Of a stretch of 64,000 nt of DNA, positions 37,426-51,983 are shown piece by piece. The notes beneath the pieces were generated by a model. The model was not told where the DNA came from and did not search any database. It worked only from the letters and a program-made list of their open reading frames with translations. Position 1 is the stretch's first letter, and each line of letters begins with the position of its first letter. A program made the translations under genes and the position numbers. Source of the stretch: Chrysomallon squamiferum (lineage: Eukaryota > Mollusca > Gastropoda > Neomphalida > Peltospiridae); contig CM022678.1 of the NCBI GenBank assembly GCA_012295275.1, positions 19,144,176 to 19,208,175 on the forward strand. Reading direction: 5' to 3'.

Positions 37426-39895
37426 ATGGCTGCGAAAGCAGAACAAAGCACAGCATCATTACGTAAGGATTTTGCAAGGATAAAAATTGGTAAGAAATAC
37501 TAGTTACATACCATCTTCAGCTGTCACTCTTCTGCTTCTTTTTATAAATGCGATATTCAGTAAACAAACATTTTCTGATTTATTAGCTCTAACCTTTAAA
37601 AAAAAAAAAAAAATGACAATAAGACGAAAAAAAAGAAGACAAAAAAAGCAAAACAGACAGACAAACGCAGAAAAGAGAAGAAAAATTAGCACTTCATATT
37701 TGTAAGTTCACACTTTTTTCCATTGGCATTGCTTCGCCAACTACTAATTACTTATATTTTACTCTTTAGATGCAGATGAGGACATTCTCTTCGAAAAGAG
37801 ACTGGAATCGTTTCCTCACTCCTTTCATCTTACAGATCTCATGTTCTGCTCAAAACAGCGAAGACAAAAAATACTTGAACTATTACAACGAGAACATGAA
37901 CAAGTGAAACGAAGTTTGATGAACACAAATCGAGACGACAACTTTATTTCTTTCTTGCACTTTTTACTAGGAGATCGAGACAAGGCAAAGGAGATAAATT
38001 CAGAAGTCCGTCGTCGTGACCCTACTAACATTGTAGCTCGTGCAAACCGTGTGCGATTTCTGCAGAAAGAGGATAAGCGTTCTGCTGAATCAGAATTAAT
38101 CGAACTGGAAAACCTGGAGGGAGATTTTGACAGAATGCGTGCTGTAGCTGAAGCTGAACTTGCTTTTTGCTACGCTAGGATGTCGCCAGCTTCTTATCCA
38201 AAGGCAATGACGTTGTACAGAAAAGTAAATCAGAACTATCCGGAAGAATACGAATGGAAATTTGGAGAGGGTATTACACTTAGACGATCTCTATCTATTC
38301 AAAGCTATTCAATTCAGTCTGGTGTCGATATTGTTGAATGCACTGTTAGATGCTGTAAACTGCTACAACGAGTCAGCAGTAAGGGACCAGAACCACTGAA
38401 TGCCATGGCGTTTGCCGAGCTTGGGGAATTAGCAAAACTCTTTGAATTTGGATGGACGCAACTTGAAGACAAAAAGCTGGTAGAAGAGGTGCACCAAGAA
38501 ACTGGACTGCTTTCGCGTGGGGAATATTGCCAGAAAGCTCTTGATTTAGGCAAAGAGGACCCTTTTATACTTGTAAGGTGCGCTAACAATTTTCCAAAAA
38601 AACAGCAACTGGATGAGGCTGAGAGAATATTAGAAAAGTCGGTTAGTCGTAGGCGAACAACAAAAGCTCTTCATCAGCTGGGAAAGGTTCTGCGGAAAAA
38701 AGCGAAACTAGAAAACAGCACGAGAATATTAGATCGTGCCATTGACTGTCTAAAGGAGGCGGTTCGAATAACGCAAAGCGAAAATTATGCTGCAGTATTT
38801 GACTTGGCTTTAGCTTACATGAGTAAAAAGTTCTACGAAGATGCTGAACTTCACTTCAAAATTGTAACAGATACAGCCCGTATTAATACCGAACCATTCA
38901 CAGAAATTATCGCATTGAAATATATGAGTTTTATCTATTTTGATAAAGGTAAAAATTGGAGACTTTCTCCTGAGGAACAGGCTCGGCTGAAGAAAGAAGA
39001 TATGAAATACAAAATTCTTGCTCTAGAAGCTTCTGCAACAGAAGTGCTGTACAAATATCGAACTCATTTTAGAACGGTGACAGATTTGCTGAAGCAAACG
39101 GATGGTCCACATGGAGTAGAAATACCGTGGCAAGTTAAAAATGTCTACTCTATGATCAATAAATTCGCACGATCTCTTCCGATTTATGAGAAGATTCAGA
39201 ACCGAAATCTGGGATCACAAGACTGGATTGGAATTACAGAGGAATATCTCAATCAACAAAAATACGAAAATGCCAGACTGTGTGTAAGTCTGCTGATGGG
39301 TACGCAACAAGCTGATTATATTCCTTTCTCTCTCATCAGTCGAATTTATCTGAAAACAGCAGAGCATATGTCATCAAGAGGCGAGTCACCGGGTAAAGCT
39401 TGGCCTTGTTTCAGAAGGATTTTTACATTCTATTACAAAACTAACAAACAAGATGAAATAAATGGTGCTGACGTCATGATTCTCGATGTCAAAGATGACT
39501 GGAAAACATCTCAGATTTCCATAAAAATTCAGGAAATTCTGCAAAATTATACCGGTCTGAAAGTCACAAGAAATGATGACCTTGCGTTTGAAGGAATGAA
39601 TGAAATCTCTTTCTACGAACAAGTGATGCCTCTCATTCGATGCATTGTCGTAGTTGTTAATTCCGTCCCTCCAAACACACACTGGAAACAGGTGATTGAT
39701 TTGGCAATAGTAACTGCTACGAAGAATGAGAAGATGATGATTGTATGCTTGAAATCAGGAGAGACTCACCAAGTCACTGAACTGAATGATTTCAAAACAG
39801 GAAAAACTCCGCCAGACGATGCAGACGACAAAAATGCTGTGTACTGGCTTTTCGAAACTTTTCCACTTCTTGTTGATGGTGACGTCAATTTGTAA
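37426..39895 (+). CDS. Copy F: intact TPR-TIR protein, 729 aa (mosaic)
   Basis: Exon 1 is 37426-37489 (MAAKAEQSTASL..., donor attg|gtaaga), intron 37490-37769, exon 2 is 37770-39895 after 'ctctttag'. No frame break is seen. The domains are as in copy C: the FPHSFHLTDLM segment, TPR-like helices (EYCQKALDL..., DEAERILEKSVSRRR, KFYEDAELHFK), then a TIR-like end beginning GADVMILDVKDDW, with VTRNDDLAFEG, MPLIRCIVVVVNS and HWKQVIDLA. As in C, Ile replaces the Glu expected four residues after the Trp. The 5' flank and most of the protein are closest to copy A, but the last 70 codons or so (NSVPPNTHW... LLVDGDVNL) and the 3' flank are closest to C, so the gene seems to be a recombinant. Function is inferred as innate-immune signalling or scaffolding. 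Confidence 0.88.
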
Positions 39896-40032
39896 ATTTG
39901 ATACTTTACAGATCTTGACAAGAAATTTAATTGAACTGTATGGATTGTTCGACTTTATTCATCAAAATAATAATAATAATAATAACAATAACAATAACAA
40001 TAACAATAACAATAACAATAACAATAATGATG

Positions 40033-40097
<65 letters not shown>

Positions 40098-40476
40098 CTC
40101 ATGAACAACAACAATTATATTTATATAAGGATTCCTTCTCCAAAATGGATGGATTGGAAATGTTTTGCTAACTGAATTTTCAGTTTTTGGAATGTAAAAC
40201 GATAGTAGGAAAATATGGTCTGTTTTCAAAAGATAAATCCATAAATAGATGCTACAGTATATATAGCTTAAAGATTAAATCTACGTGTACAGGTTTTACA
40301 GACGGTCTACAGTTATTTTAATATATTTTTCAAAAACTTTATGGTTGAAATTAAATTTGTGTAATCTAAAGTGTAATATAAGTATCAAGGCTTATTTATA
40401 ATATAATATAATATAATATAATATATGTTTTTCTATATATGTCTGTCTATATCTATATATATAGTAATTATGCTTA

Positions 40477-40482
40477 AATAAA
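40477..40482 (+). terminator. Polyadenylation signal, copy F
   Basis: AATAAA in 'cttaaataaaatgatg', 582 nt after the stop, identical in context to that of copy C. Confidence 0.65.
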
Positions 40483-40730
40483 ATGATGATTTAGTGTATC
40501 CTTTTCTGTTTATTGGTTTTTTATTGTAATTGTGCCTATTGGTCAGCGAATTGTGTTAATAATAAAATCTTTGTATGTGAATAATGTTTGGTATTTTTGT
40601 AATTTAGAGTTGCAAGTGTAACAAGTTTTAATTAATCTTATTTTTATATAAAAGCTTTGTGTTACTGTCATGAGATGAAATGTTTACACCAAAATTTTGA
40701 CCTTTTCAGCTTCATAATAATAATAATAAC

Positions 40731-40762
<32 letters not shown>

Positions 40763-41399
40763 CAAAAAAACGGGGAAGAAATAGAAAACAGCAATAAAAC
40801 TGACAGCATCAACGACAAGAATGGCGACAAGAACGCCGTCAAGTAAGACAATTACTACTATTAGATCATTGGCATCAACGACAGCAAGAATAATAAAGTG
40901 AAAATTAATTTAATTTAAATTTGAATTTCTTTTGCATCTTCAAATTCGTTTCACATTTAAAATATAGAAACAATATGAACGACTAAAACTCTACTACTAC
41001 AATTTCTACTATCATTACTGTTCCTATTAACAGTATTTCTACGACGACTACTAATCATAATAATAATGGTTGTTAAGGAAATAAATAAAAATTAGCAGTG
41101 TCGTGTTTTGTTAAGGAACAACTATCCAGTCAACTTTCAAAACAGGATGATCTGAAAAAAAATAATATATATATAAAAGTAAATAAATAAAAGAAAACGA
41201 ATTAAATGAACAAATCAAAATATCGGCAGTACTAATGCGATGAATGAACAATAAATAAATTTTAGATGTAGATCGCCACATCGATATATAGAGAGACACA
41301 GACTGTAACACTGTAACATAATCATAGAATATTTTTCCCAAGCCATGATAGAAATTAGTTTTATTGTCATGTGTCATCGTTAAACAAAATCTAATAAAA

Positions 41400-41572
<173 letters not shown>

Positions 41573-41640
41573 CGTACGTAAGTCGTAAATAGTTTCTAAA
41601 TACACTTAGACATTTTTTCTCTTTTCTTTTGCACGTGATT

Positions 41641-41830
41641 CAAGGATAATCTATTAACACACTCTATTATAAAGTGCAGCAAACGACGCAACACATTCGA
41701 AACTCCGTTTGGCACATAAGAGAAACATTTGCAAAACTGGATGCTAAAGTTTGCCAACAGCAGTCAGAATTGGATAGCATAAATATACTTGTCCTGGACG
41801 TTGAAATTAAATAATAATAATAATAATAAT

Positions 41831-41872
<42 letters not shown>

Positions 41873-43029
41873 AACGACGACAACAACAATAATAGAACTT
41901 AAAAAATATATGTAAAAGTTAAGAAAAAAGTAAAAATAAAATTAGCAAGACCTCACGATCAAACTGATCTCGAAAATCTCAGTTTTATATTGTGTTAGCA
42001 ATTTCATAATAAAATGGACTCTGTCCGGGCATGATAACCTAAAGAGCACCTAGCCATAATAAGGAGCTGTTGTCGTGAATGTGTTTATATTGTTGTCATA
42101 CACACCTTACATAGATTGTTTATCTACACTTACTGTATTGACTCTTCGAATTTAAATAAGGAAAGTAGACACCTGATTTATATGACATTGAAATAGTAAA
42201 GCAAAAAGTTTTGGACTGTTCGTTTGAGAGTAAGGAACGTCCAGCGAGAATGTGTAAGTTTGATTTAAAATCTGTTATTACAATGTTTTTGTTTGTTTGT
42301 TTGTTTTTTTGTTTTTCATTATTTATTTATTTATTTATTTATTTTTTGTAACTTATAGAAATAAATCAAGTGTTACAGAAATATGAGACAAAAATCTGTT
42401 TATAATAATTATTATTATTTTAGTATTTCAATTTTTTACATTTAAAATGTAGACGCAGGTTATTTCGCTTCTATTCTCTGACCCAGAAAGTATGCTAAAC
42501 ACTGCACAGTTTTGGTTCCTCAAAGTACTAGAAAAAGAAAGAAAGAAAGAAAGAAAGAAAGAAAACGCTACTAATAAATATTTCTTATATCTTCTGGATC
42601 TGTTTACTCGCTGCATTTAATTCAAACTCCGTGATCTAATTTTGCAAACACGTTTCTTTTTCTGTGCTGTTATACATAGGCTGATAAGTGCGCTATGTTT
42701 ACCTCACGTACGCTCATAAATGTAAATAAGGGTACGGAGTTACTGGGCCTGCCTAGTTAGAAACCTGAGATATTTCATTTATTTATTTGTTTATTATTGT
42801 TTTATGTTATCTAAAAATAATAATAATAATTAAAAAAAAAATAATGATAATAATAATAATAAAAAAGTAATAAAAAATAAAAATAATAAGTGAAAAATAA
42901 AACAGAGATATCTCCTTTTATTAGTATCTTATATATTTTTAAAGATGTTCTTATTCCTGGCTTTTGAAGTAGATGGTTTATAATAATAATAATGATAATA
43001 ATAATAATAATAAAAATAATAATATAAAA

Positions 43030-43081
<52 letters not shown>

Positions 43082-43570
43082 GATGACATCAAGTAAAAAG
43101 TAAATTAGGAAGGCCTTACGATCAGACTGATCTCAATTTCCTCACAAAATATATTTGTTTAAATTTAATAATTTTAATTTTAATATTTGAAGCTACTTAT
43201 CGAATTCTGTCAGAAAACCCCCAATATAGAATTAGTAATTTGATAGTAAAATGGACTATGACCGGGCATGATAACTTACAGAGCACGTAGACATGATAAG
43301 GAGCTGTTGTAGTTAATGTGTTTATATTGTTGTCATGCGACGCGGTTATACATACCTTATAGATTGTTTATCTACATTTACTGTGTAAACACCTGATTTA
43401 TGTGACACTGAAAAATTAAAGCTATCGCAGTTGTTGACTGTTGTTTGAGAGTAAGGAACATCCAGCGAGAACGTGTAAGTTTGATTTAAATATGTTATTA
43501 CGATAACAAACATGATATTAAACAATAATAAATAAATAAATCAAGTTTGCAGATATACGAGGCAAAATAT

Positions 43571-43626
<56 letters not shown>

Positions 43627-44114
43627 TTTTAATTATTAACATATAAAATGTAGACGCATGTCATTTCGCTGAATAGTGTCTCACCTAGAGTCTATGCTAA
43701 ACACTACACAGCTTTGTAAAGGAAAAATTCTGGTAACAAATAGTTCTTATATCTTCTGGATCTGTTTACTCGCTATATTTATTGAAAATCTCACTGACCT
43801 AATTTCACAAACACGTTTGAGTTTCTATGCTGTTATACATCGGCTGATTAGTTCTATACATTTACTTCACGTAACTTTATAAACGTAAAGAAGGGTACAG
43901 AGCTGTATGTAATACGTAGTTAAAAACTAGAGATATTTCATTTATTTATTTGTTTATTGTTCTTTTATGTGAATGAAAAAAATCATTAGTCTTCTTCTTC
44001 TTCATCTTCTTCTTTTTCTTCTTCTTCTTCTTCTTCTTCTTCTTCCTCCTCTTCTTCTTCTTCTTCTTATTATTATTAGTTGAAACCATACCTCTGGAAA
44101 CGAGAGGAATATAA

Positions 44115-44176
<62 letters not shown>

Positions 44177-44264
44177 TAACAATAATAATAATAATAATAA
44201 AGAAGAAGAAGAAGACGACGTTTTTTTCGCCTTCAGCAAATTCCAATTACTTATATTTTTTCAG
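41641..44264 (+). repeat. Y end and two tandem Z blocks upstream of copy G
   Basis: The end of a Y block (41641-41815) is followed by two Z blocks, 41940-42780 and 43100-43940, each with 'gcatgataac', 'cagcgagaa' and 'cttatatcttctggatctg'. Microsatellites: AAT (43030-43080), ATT (43576-43627), CTT (43998-44075) and AAT (44115-44212). A counterpart of coding exon 1 is not visible. Confidence 0.7.
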
Positions 44265-46395
44265 CAACACACGAGGACATTTCCTTCGAAAAGAGACTGG
44301 AATCGTTTCCTCACTCCTTTCATCTTACAGATCTCATGTTCTACTAAAAACAGCTTAGAGAAAAATTACTTGAAAAGTTTCAAGGAAAACCGAAAGAAGA
44401 GAAATCAAATGAGATTGAAGAATATGAAAATGGAAAGATAAGTTACATTCGCACCAACAATTTTGTCTCCTTCCTGCTGTTTGTGCTAGGAGATCAAGAC
44501 TAAGCAATCGAGATAAACGTAGAAGTCTGTCGTCGAGACCCTACTAACATTGTTGCTCGTGCAAACCGTGTGCATGTTCTGTTAAAACAGGATAAGCGTT
44601 CTGCTGAATCAGAATTAATCGAATTAGAAAACCTGAAGGGAGACTTTGACAGAATGCGTGCTGTAGCTGAAGCTGAACTTGCTTATTGCTTCTCTAAACT
44701 AACACCAGCTTCTTATCCAAAGGCTCTGAAACTGTGCAGAAAATTAAATGAGAATTATACTGAAGAATACGAGTGGAAATTTGGTGAGGGTCTAACACTT
44801 AGGCGATCTCTGTCCGCTCAAAGCTATTCAATTCAGTCAGGTGTGGATGTCGTTGAACTCGCTGTCAGATGCTGTAAACTGCTACAAGAAGTAGGCAATA
44901 AAGGACAGAACCACTGAATACCATGCCGTATGCCGAGCTCGGGGAATTAGCGAAACGGCTTAAATTTGGATGGATGCCATTTGAAGACAGAAAGCTCGTA
45001 AAAGCGGTGCAACAAGAAACTGAGCTGCTTTCGCGTGAGGAATATTTTAATAAAGCTCTTGATTTAGGCAAATACGTTCCCGTTGCGGTAAGCATTTCCT
45101 AAACACAAAGCAACTGGATAAAGCTGAGAGTTTGTTAGAAGAGTCAGTCAGGCTTCGGCCTACTGGAAATGCTCTTCATCAGCTGGGAAAGGTTCTGCTC
45201 AAAAAAGCGAAATCGGAAAATGACCAAGAAACATTTCAGCGTGCGATAGAAACTTTAAAACAGGCCGTTGAGTCACACACGGCACAAATTTTGATGCCGC
45301 ATTTGACTTGGCTTCCGCTTACATCACTAATAAATTCTTTGAAGATGGTGAATCCGTCTTAAGAGGTGTAATAGAAGGAACGGAAGCTGATACATACCCA
45401 TTCTATGAAATTTCTGCCTTTATGGAATTGAGTAAAATTCGATTTGAAAAAAGAAAAATAGCGGTCTTTCTTCAGACGAAAAGGCTTTTCTAAGGAAAGA
45501 AATGATAAACTACAAAATTCTTGCTATAGAAGCTTCTTCGCCTGAAATGCTTTACAAATATCGCACTTATTTTAAAACGGTAACTGATTTGGTGATGCAA
45601 ACGAATGGTCCACCTGAAGTACCAATGCCGTGGCAAGTTGAAGGTATCTACTGGATGATTAGTGAATTAGCCCATTTTCTTCCGATTCATGAGAAGACTG
45701 AAAACCAAGAACAAGGACTAGAGGACTGGGTTAGAATTACAGAAGAATATCTTAATAAAAAAGAATACGAAAATGCCAGACTGTGTGTAAGTCTGATGAT
45801 GGGCACCCAAGAAGCTGATAAGGTTGTTCCTTTAATCAGTCGAGGTTACCTGAAAACAGCACAGCATATCTTATCAACAGTCGAGTCACCGGGTAAAGCT
45901 TGGTCATGTTTCAGGAGGATTTTTAAGTTCTATTACAAAACGAACAAAGAAGATGAAATAAATGGCGCTGATGTCATGATTCTCCATGACAAAGACGACT
46001 GGGAAACATCACACATTTCAAACAAGATTCAGCAAGTTATAGAAGACTATACAGGTCTCAAAGTCACGAGAAATGATGAGCTTTCGTTTGAAGGAATGGA
46101 TGATATCTATTTTTACGAACAACTGATGCCTCTTATTCGATGCATTGTTGTAGTTGTTCATTCGGATACGCCAAACACACACTGGAAACAGGCCATTGAT
46201 TTGGCAATAGCAACTGCTACAAAAAATGAGAAGATGATGATTGTGTTCTTGAAATCAGGAGAGACTCATCGTGTCACTGAACTGAATGATTTCAAAACAG
46301 GAAAAACTCCACCAGACGAAGCAGACGACAAAGCTGCAGTGGACTGGCTGCTGGAAACTTTTCCACTTCTTGTTAATGCTGACGTCAATTTGTAA
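44265..46395 (+). pseudogene. Copy G: TPR-TIR gene, heavily decayed
   Basis: Exon 2 begins at 44265 after an intact 'ttttttcag' (ATHEDISFEKRLESF...). No exon 1 is found in the 600 bases before it. Lesions: TAA at 44345-44347 (TCA in relatives); TAA at 44501-44503; a 1-nt deletion near 44906; a 13-nt deletion near 45083; a 1-nt deletion near 45273; and another 1-nt deletion near 45470. The last 297 codons (45502-46395) are open and hold the full TIR-like domain (GADVMILHDKDDW, VTRNDELSFEG, MPLIRCIVVVVHS, HWKQAIDLA, DWLLETFP) up to the family stop. It is the left partner of copy H in the palindrome. A truncated TIR-only product is possible in principle, but nothing in the sequence shows expression. 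Confidence 0.88.
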
Positions 46396-47230
46396 ATGTG
46401 GTAATTTACTGATCTTAACAATAATTTGAATTGAACTGCATGGATTGTTCGACTGTCTTAAAGTACTACTACTACTGCTATTATTACTACTACTACTACA
46501 AGAACAACAACAAAAACAAGAATAATAATACTAATAATAATATTAATAACAATAATAATAATAATAATAATAATAATCATAATAACAATAATAATCACAT
46601 GAAGATGATCGGCAACAAAAGCAATTATGCTAATAATTATATTTATATTAGGATTCCTTCTACAAAATGTTTGGACTGCAAATGTTTTCGATTACTGTAT
46701 TTTTTCAGTTTTAAGAATATAAATATATATATATATATATATCTGAAACATATATAGCTTAAAAATTAAATCTACGTATACAGGTTGTAAAGACGGTCTA
46801 CAGTTATTTTAATATATTTTTTAATAACGTTATGGTTGAAATGAAATTTGTGTAATGTAAAGGGTAACATAAGTATCATGGCTTATTTATAATATAATAT
46901 ATTATAATATAATTATATGTTTTTGTATCTCTGTCTGTCTATATCTATATACAAAGTAATTATGCCTGAATAAAATGCTGATTTAGAGTATCCTTTTATC
47001 TTTTTATTGTTTTGTGTGTTATTGTGGCTCCAGATCAGTGAATTGTATTAATGATAAAGTCTTTGTATGTGAATAGTTTTCACAATTTTGTAATTTAGAG
47101 TTGGAAGTGTAAGCTGTTTTAATTCATCCTATTTTTACATAAAGAGCTTTGTGTGAAGTTACTGTTATCAGGTGAAATGTCTACACTAACCTTTTGACCT
47201 TTTCATCTTAGTGTTTATTGTAATAATAAT

Positions 47231-47275
<45 letters not shown>

Positions 47276-47720
47276 AATAATAATAATAATAATAATAATT
47301 GTAATTATAAAGTTAAAACGAAGAAGAAATAGAAAACAACAACAATTAAATTGACACCAACAAAGACAAGAACGGAAACAAGAACAATAAAATGTAAGAC
47401 AGTTACTACCACTATATGATTGACCTGAACAACAGGAAAAATAATAAAGTGAAAATGAATTGAATTTAAGTTTGAACGTTTCACTTTTTTCATATATAAA
47501 TTTGTTTCTAATTTGGTGTATAGAAACAGTACGAACGACTAAAAGACTAGTACTGCTACTGCTATTTCTACTATCACTACTCTTCTTATTAACAGTACTG
47601 CAGCTGTAACTATTTCTACTACTACTACTTCTAATGGTAATGGTTATTAAGTAAACAAATGAATATCGTGATTTTTTAAATTTACTATCCAGTCCACTTT
47701 CCAATCCGGATGATCTTACT
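46396..47720 (+). repeat. U3 flank of copy G
   Basis: Microsatellites (46467-46590), AATAAA at 46969-46974 in 'cctgaataaaatgctg', AAC/AAT tract (47216-47300), and 'gtgaaaatgaattgaattta'. The long open frame on the minus strand here (and its mirror at 54629) is Ser/Ile/Val-rich repeat translation. Confidence 0.75.
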
Positions 47721-48397
47721 TATTGATTTATTCATTATTTATTTATTTATTTATTTATTTTGTTTGTTTTTCAGTATAAATACAGACTATATAACATTTA
47801 GTTCTGGTTGTTATGATAAGAAGACAACATATTAAAAACAGATGTTTTTTTAATTATAATTTTTTCTATATATATTTTTTTTTTTTATTACGTTGTGTTG
47901 TTGTTGTTTTTTTTTGTTTTTTGTTTCGAAAGACTAAAAGAAAAAAGTAATAATAATAAATAAATAAATAAATACATAAATAATAAAAAATAAATAAAAA
48001 ATTAGAAATTCCACATGTCAGAGATACTTGCACATAATTATAATATAAAAATAAAAATATCTCACAGGTAAAAGATCATGCAGAAACTTGCTGTGAATTA
48101 GTCTGTCATAGAATAAGAGAACTTTCATTTGTTAATCAATATAATGCATAGTGTGTTTCATAGATTTTGAATATGCGTTCGTTTCACAGTACTCTTTAGA
48201 AACCTTGATCCATTCATTTAACTTTATAAACCTGGTCTTTCCTAAATAACGCAGTGAGTTTTGATTCACTTTAGATAATCCGATAACTAGTAACAAGGAG
48301 TGATGATGATGATAATAATAACAATCATTTGTTATCAGTACGATTCTTCTTTTTCTTCTTTTTTTCTTCTTCGTCTTATTATTCTTCTATTATTATT

Positions 48398-48453
<56 letters not shown>

Positions 48454-48764
48454 ACTGGTGTGATAAAGCTATATAAATATGATATTTATATACTACTGTG
48501 ATCAGGGACACAATTCCATTTTTGAATAGATCATGTTTTAAAATGAAATAAATATTACTGTCAAAATTCTGCTTTATTTTATTCCTTCATATTTAATTTC
48601 TAGAAAAAAATCTCTAATAAGAAAATGGCATTTAGCCTTTTGAAATCAACTATCACGTACTTCAGAAATGACAACATAACTCGTGATGCAGTTTTCACCA
48701 GGGGAGCAGAAAAAAAAATGGATAGCTACCTCATGTAGCCTGAATAACATGCATACTGATTCAA
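47721..48764. repeat. Innermost kilobase of the left arm
   Basis: Mirror of 53569-54620 with almost no differences by eye, including an ATT tract (48394-48455 against AAT at 53880-53945). No gene is seen. Confidence 0.8.
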
Positions 48765-48964
48765 NNNNNNNNNNNNNNNNNNNNNNNNNNNNNNNNNNNN
48801 NNNNNNNNNNNNNNNNNNNNNNNNNNNNNNNNNNNNNNNNNNNNNNNNNNNNNNNNNNNNNNNNNNNNNNNNNNNNNNNNNNNNNNNNNNNNNNNNNNNN
48901 NNNNNNNNNNNNNNNNNNNNNNNNNNNNNNNNNNNNNNNNNNNNNNNNNNNNNNNNNNNNNNNN
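48765..48964. other. Assembly gap (200 N)
   Basis: Exactly 200 N at the inner edge of the left palindrome arm. The open frames across it are meaningless. Confidence 0.98.
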
Positions 48965-50112
48965 GTCCATTTTGTTATTAAATTACTAATGTAATAAAAT
49001 AGCGAGCTCCATTGACATTTTATATGTGTAGCTTTAAATAGGTTCTAATTATTAAATATTTAAAAACAGAGAAAGATTTATAAGATTTTGTCTTTTCTTA
49101 TCTAAGCTGAAGTTTATTTCACTTCATGTGTGTTTATTTATTATACTTCCTTACAAGTGTTATATATCAACACGCAATTTATTAAGCGGGTATAGACTTA
49201 ATTGCTAACTTAAATATTATTTTGTAGGAAATTTAGTCATTTAGTTGACATCATTAATTACACTGAAACCACGCATTAGTAATTTTCGTGGAATTAGAAC
49301 AATAAGTTAGCCGTTCGTTCTCCGAAGTAATTTGCTATGTTTAACTATATGCTGGACGAATGAACGTGTTTAGAAATCTGATGTCAGATACACCATTTAA
49401 AGTTAACTTTATATATTTATTTTCTACGTTATAACTTAATGGACAAGTAATGAATAAACTATTAGTTAAAGATAAAGTACAAGAAGGGAATATAAAATTT
49501 TAATTCAAACTTACACGTTTTCGCTGGATGTTCCTTACTCCGAAATTAGCCGTCAGTATAATATAAACTTCTTTCTACTTTCCTTTTTCAGTTTCACGAA
49601 TAGGCTCAGAAAGACGATATGACAGTTTCAAAATGTTTCCTAATCAGGTAATATTCTGTTTAGGTTCAAATATTGAAGAAAATATTATTTGGAATACTTC
49701 AGAAAACTGTTCACGAGGTATTATTATTATTATTGTTGTTGTTGTTGTCTCTTTTTCAAGTTATTTAGTAAACGTGATTAAACAAAAAACTGAAACCACG
49801 CATTAGAAATTTTCGTCGAAATAGAAGTATAAGGTGTACGTTCGTTCAGGGAATGTATCTGGTTTGTGTCACTAGATACTGGATTAATCAACACATTTAC
49901 AAGTGTAATCTCAAATACAAAAGCGAAGTTTATATTTATTTTCTATATAACTTAGCTATTAATATTCGTGAATATGATTAAAAAACGTCAAAGCACAGGT
50001 GACTAATTCTCGAAAAACTCCATAAATATGCTAAATATTCGAATCAACGAACACATCGATAAAAAACATGTCTACTGTGTGAAACGGTGTGCAGCAAATA
50101 ATAATAATAACA

Positions 50113-50169
<57 letters not shown>

Positions 50170-51908
50170 TTCATAAGATATTTTCTTAATGCTAACTTGA
50201 GCAGTATTTTCCACTAAAATTATTTATTTAGTAAACGTGATTAAACAAACTGAATCTACGCGTTAGAAATTTTGTGGAAGTAGAAGTTAAGGTGTACGTT
50301 CTTTCAGCGAATTTATGTCATTTGTGTAACTAGATACTGGATGAATCATCATATTTAGACATGCGATGTCAAATGCAAAATTTAATGCTAAATTTATATA
50401 TTTCTTTTCTTAGTAATTTCGTATTAATTTTTGCGAACGTGATTAAACAAAATCAAATGACACGTGACTAATTCTCGTGAAATTTGAGAAATACGAAAAA
50501 TTTTGGGATCAATGAACACATCGAGAAATGCCATGTCTACTGTGTGAAAACTGTTTGCGGCAAATTTAATAATAATAATAATATTAATAATAACAATAAT
50601 AATTAATTAATTAATTAATAAATAAAATAAAATAAAATGAAAGTGAAAAATGACAATAAAAAATGATAATTTTTGTGTTACCTTTATATAATAAATAAAT
50701 AAATAAATAAAATAAAAGTGAAAATATGAAAATAAAAAGAAATAATTTTTAAGTTACCTTTACATAAATATTAAACATTTTTAGGTCATCACAATTTTAC
50801 TGGCTCGAAAAAGTTTTCCGTCAATTTACGTGTTCTTACCTTTTCTGAGCTAAGGTGAATTTTTTGTTAATTTGTTGTGCTATTTGCTTTTGGGGTATTT
50901 TACATTATACTTCCTTGTATTTACAACTTATATATCAGTTACCTATCCCGGAATCATAGTTATCATTTCATGTACAAGTAAAGAATAAACTGTTAATAAA
51001 AGTTAAAGTATATGGTCGAAATAACAAAATTTAAATCAAACTTACACGTTCTCTCTGGATGTTCCTTACTGCGAAACTAACTGTCAGTGTTATATAAGTG
51101 ACTTCTTTCTATTTTCGTTTTAAATTCCACGAATAGTTTAGAAAGACGATATGATCGTCGTAAAAGCTGTGTGAAAATGCTTTGTAATACTGCATTATTC
51201 TGTGCAGATTTAAATAGTAAAGAAAATATTATTTCGAAAGCCAGACAAATTGTTTATGGACATTATTAGTAGTATTGTTGTTATTATTATTATTATTATT
51301 ATTATTGTTGTTGTTGTTGTTATTGCTGTTGTTGTTACTGTTGTTGTTATTGTTATGTTTTTCTATTGCACGGTTGTAATCTGTAGAAAATAAAACTAAA
51401 TAAAATTTGTCAACAAGATATTTTTTTTTTAATCCTTTGCTTTAACAGTATTTTCCACTAAATTTAGTTATTTAGTAAACGTGATTAAACACACTGAAAC
51501 AATGTGTTAGTAATTTTCGTGGTAATAGAAGTAGAAGGTTTGCGTCCGTTCAGCGAACTTATCTGTTTTGTGTAACTAGATGCTGGATGAATGAACGTAT
51601 TTAGTGCAATTAGAAGTATAAGGTTTACATTCGTTAAGCGAAGTTATTTGGTTTGTGCAACTAGATACTGGGTAAATCAAACCATTCAGAAATGTGATAT
51701 CCAATACAAAATTTAAAGCTACTTTATATATTTATTTTCTACATAATTCAACTATTAATTTTCGTGAACGCGATTAAACAAAGACAAAGCACACATGACT
51801 AATTCTTGTAAAAACTGAGAAATATGCCAAATATTCGGATCAACGAACACATCGAGAAATATCATGTCTACTGTGTGAAACGGTTTGCAGGAAATAATAA
51901 TAATAATG

Positions 51909-51983
<75 letters not shown>

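Noticed and set aside
47186-47704. A 172-codon minus-strand frame with a near-identical mirror at 54629-55132
   Set aside because: The pair is explained by the palindrome and the sequence is Ser/Ile/Val repeat translated from ACT/AAC/AAT tracts.
48683-48994. Open frames across the N gap (also 9768-10496)
   Set aside because: Unknown residues carry no stop codons; the frames say nothing about a gene.
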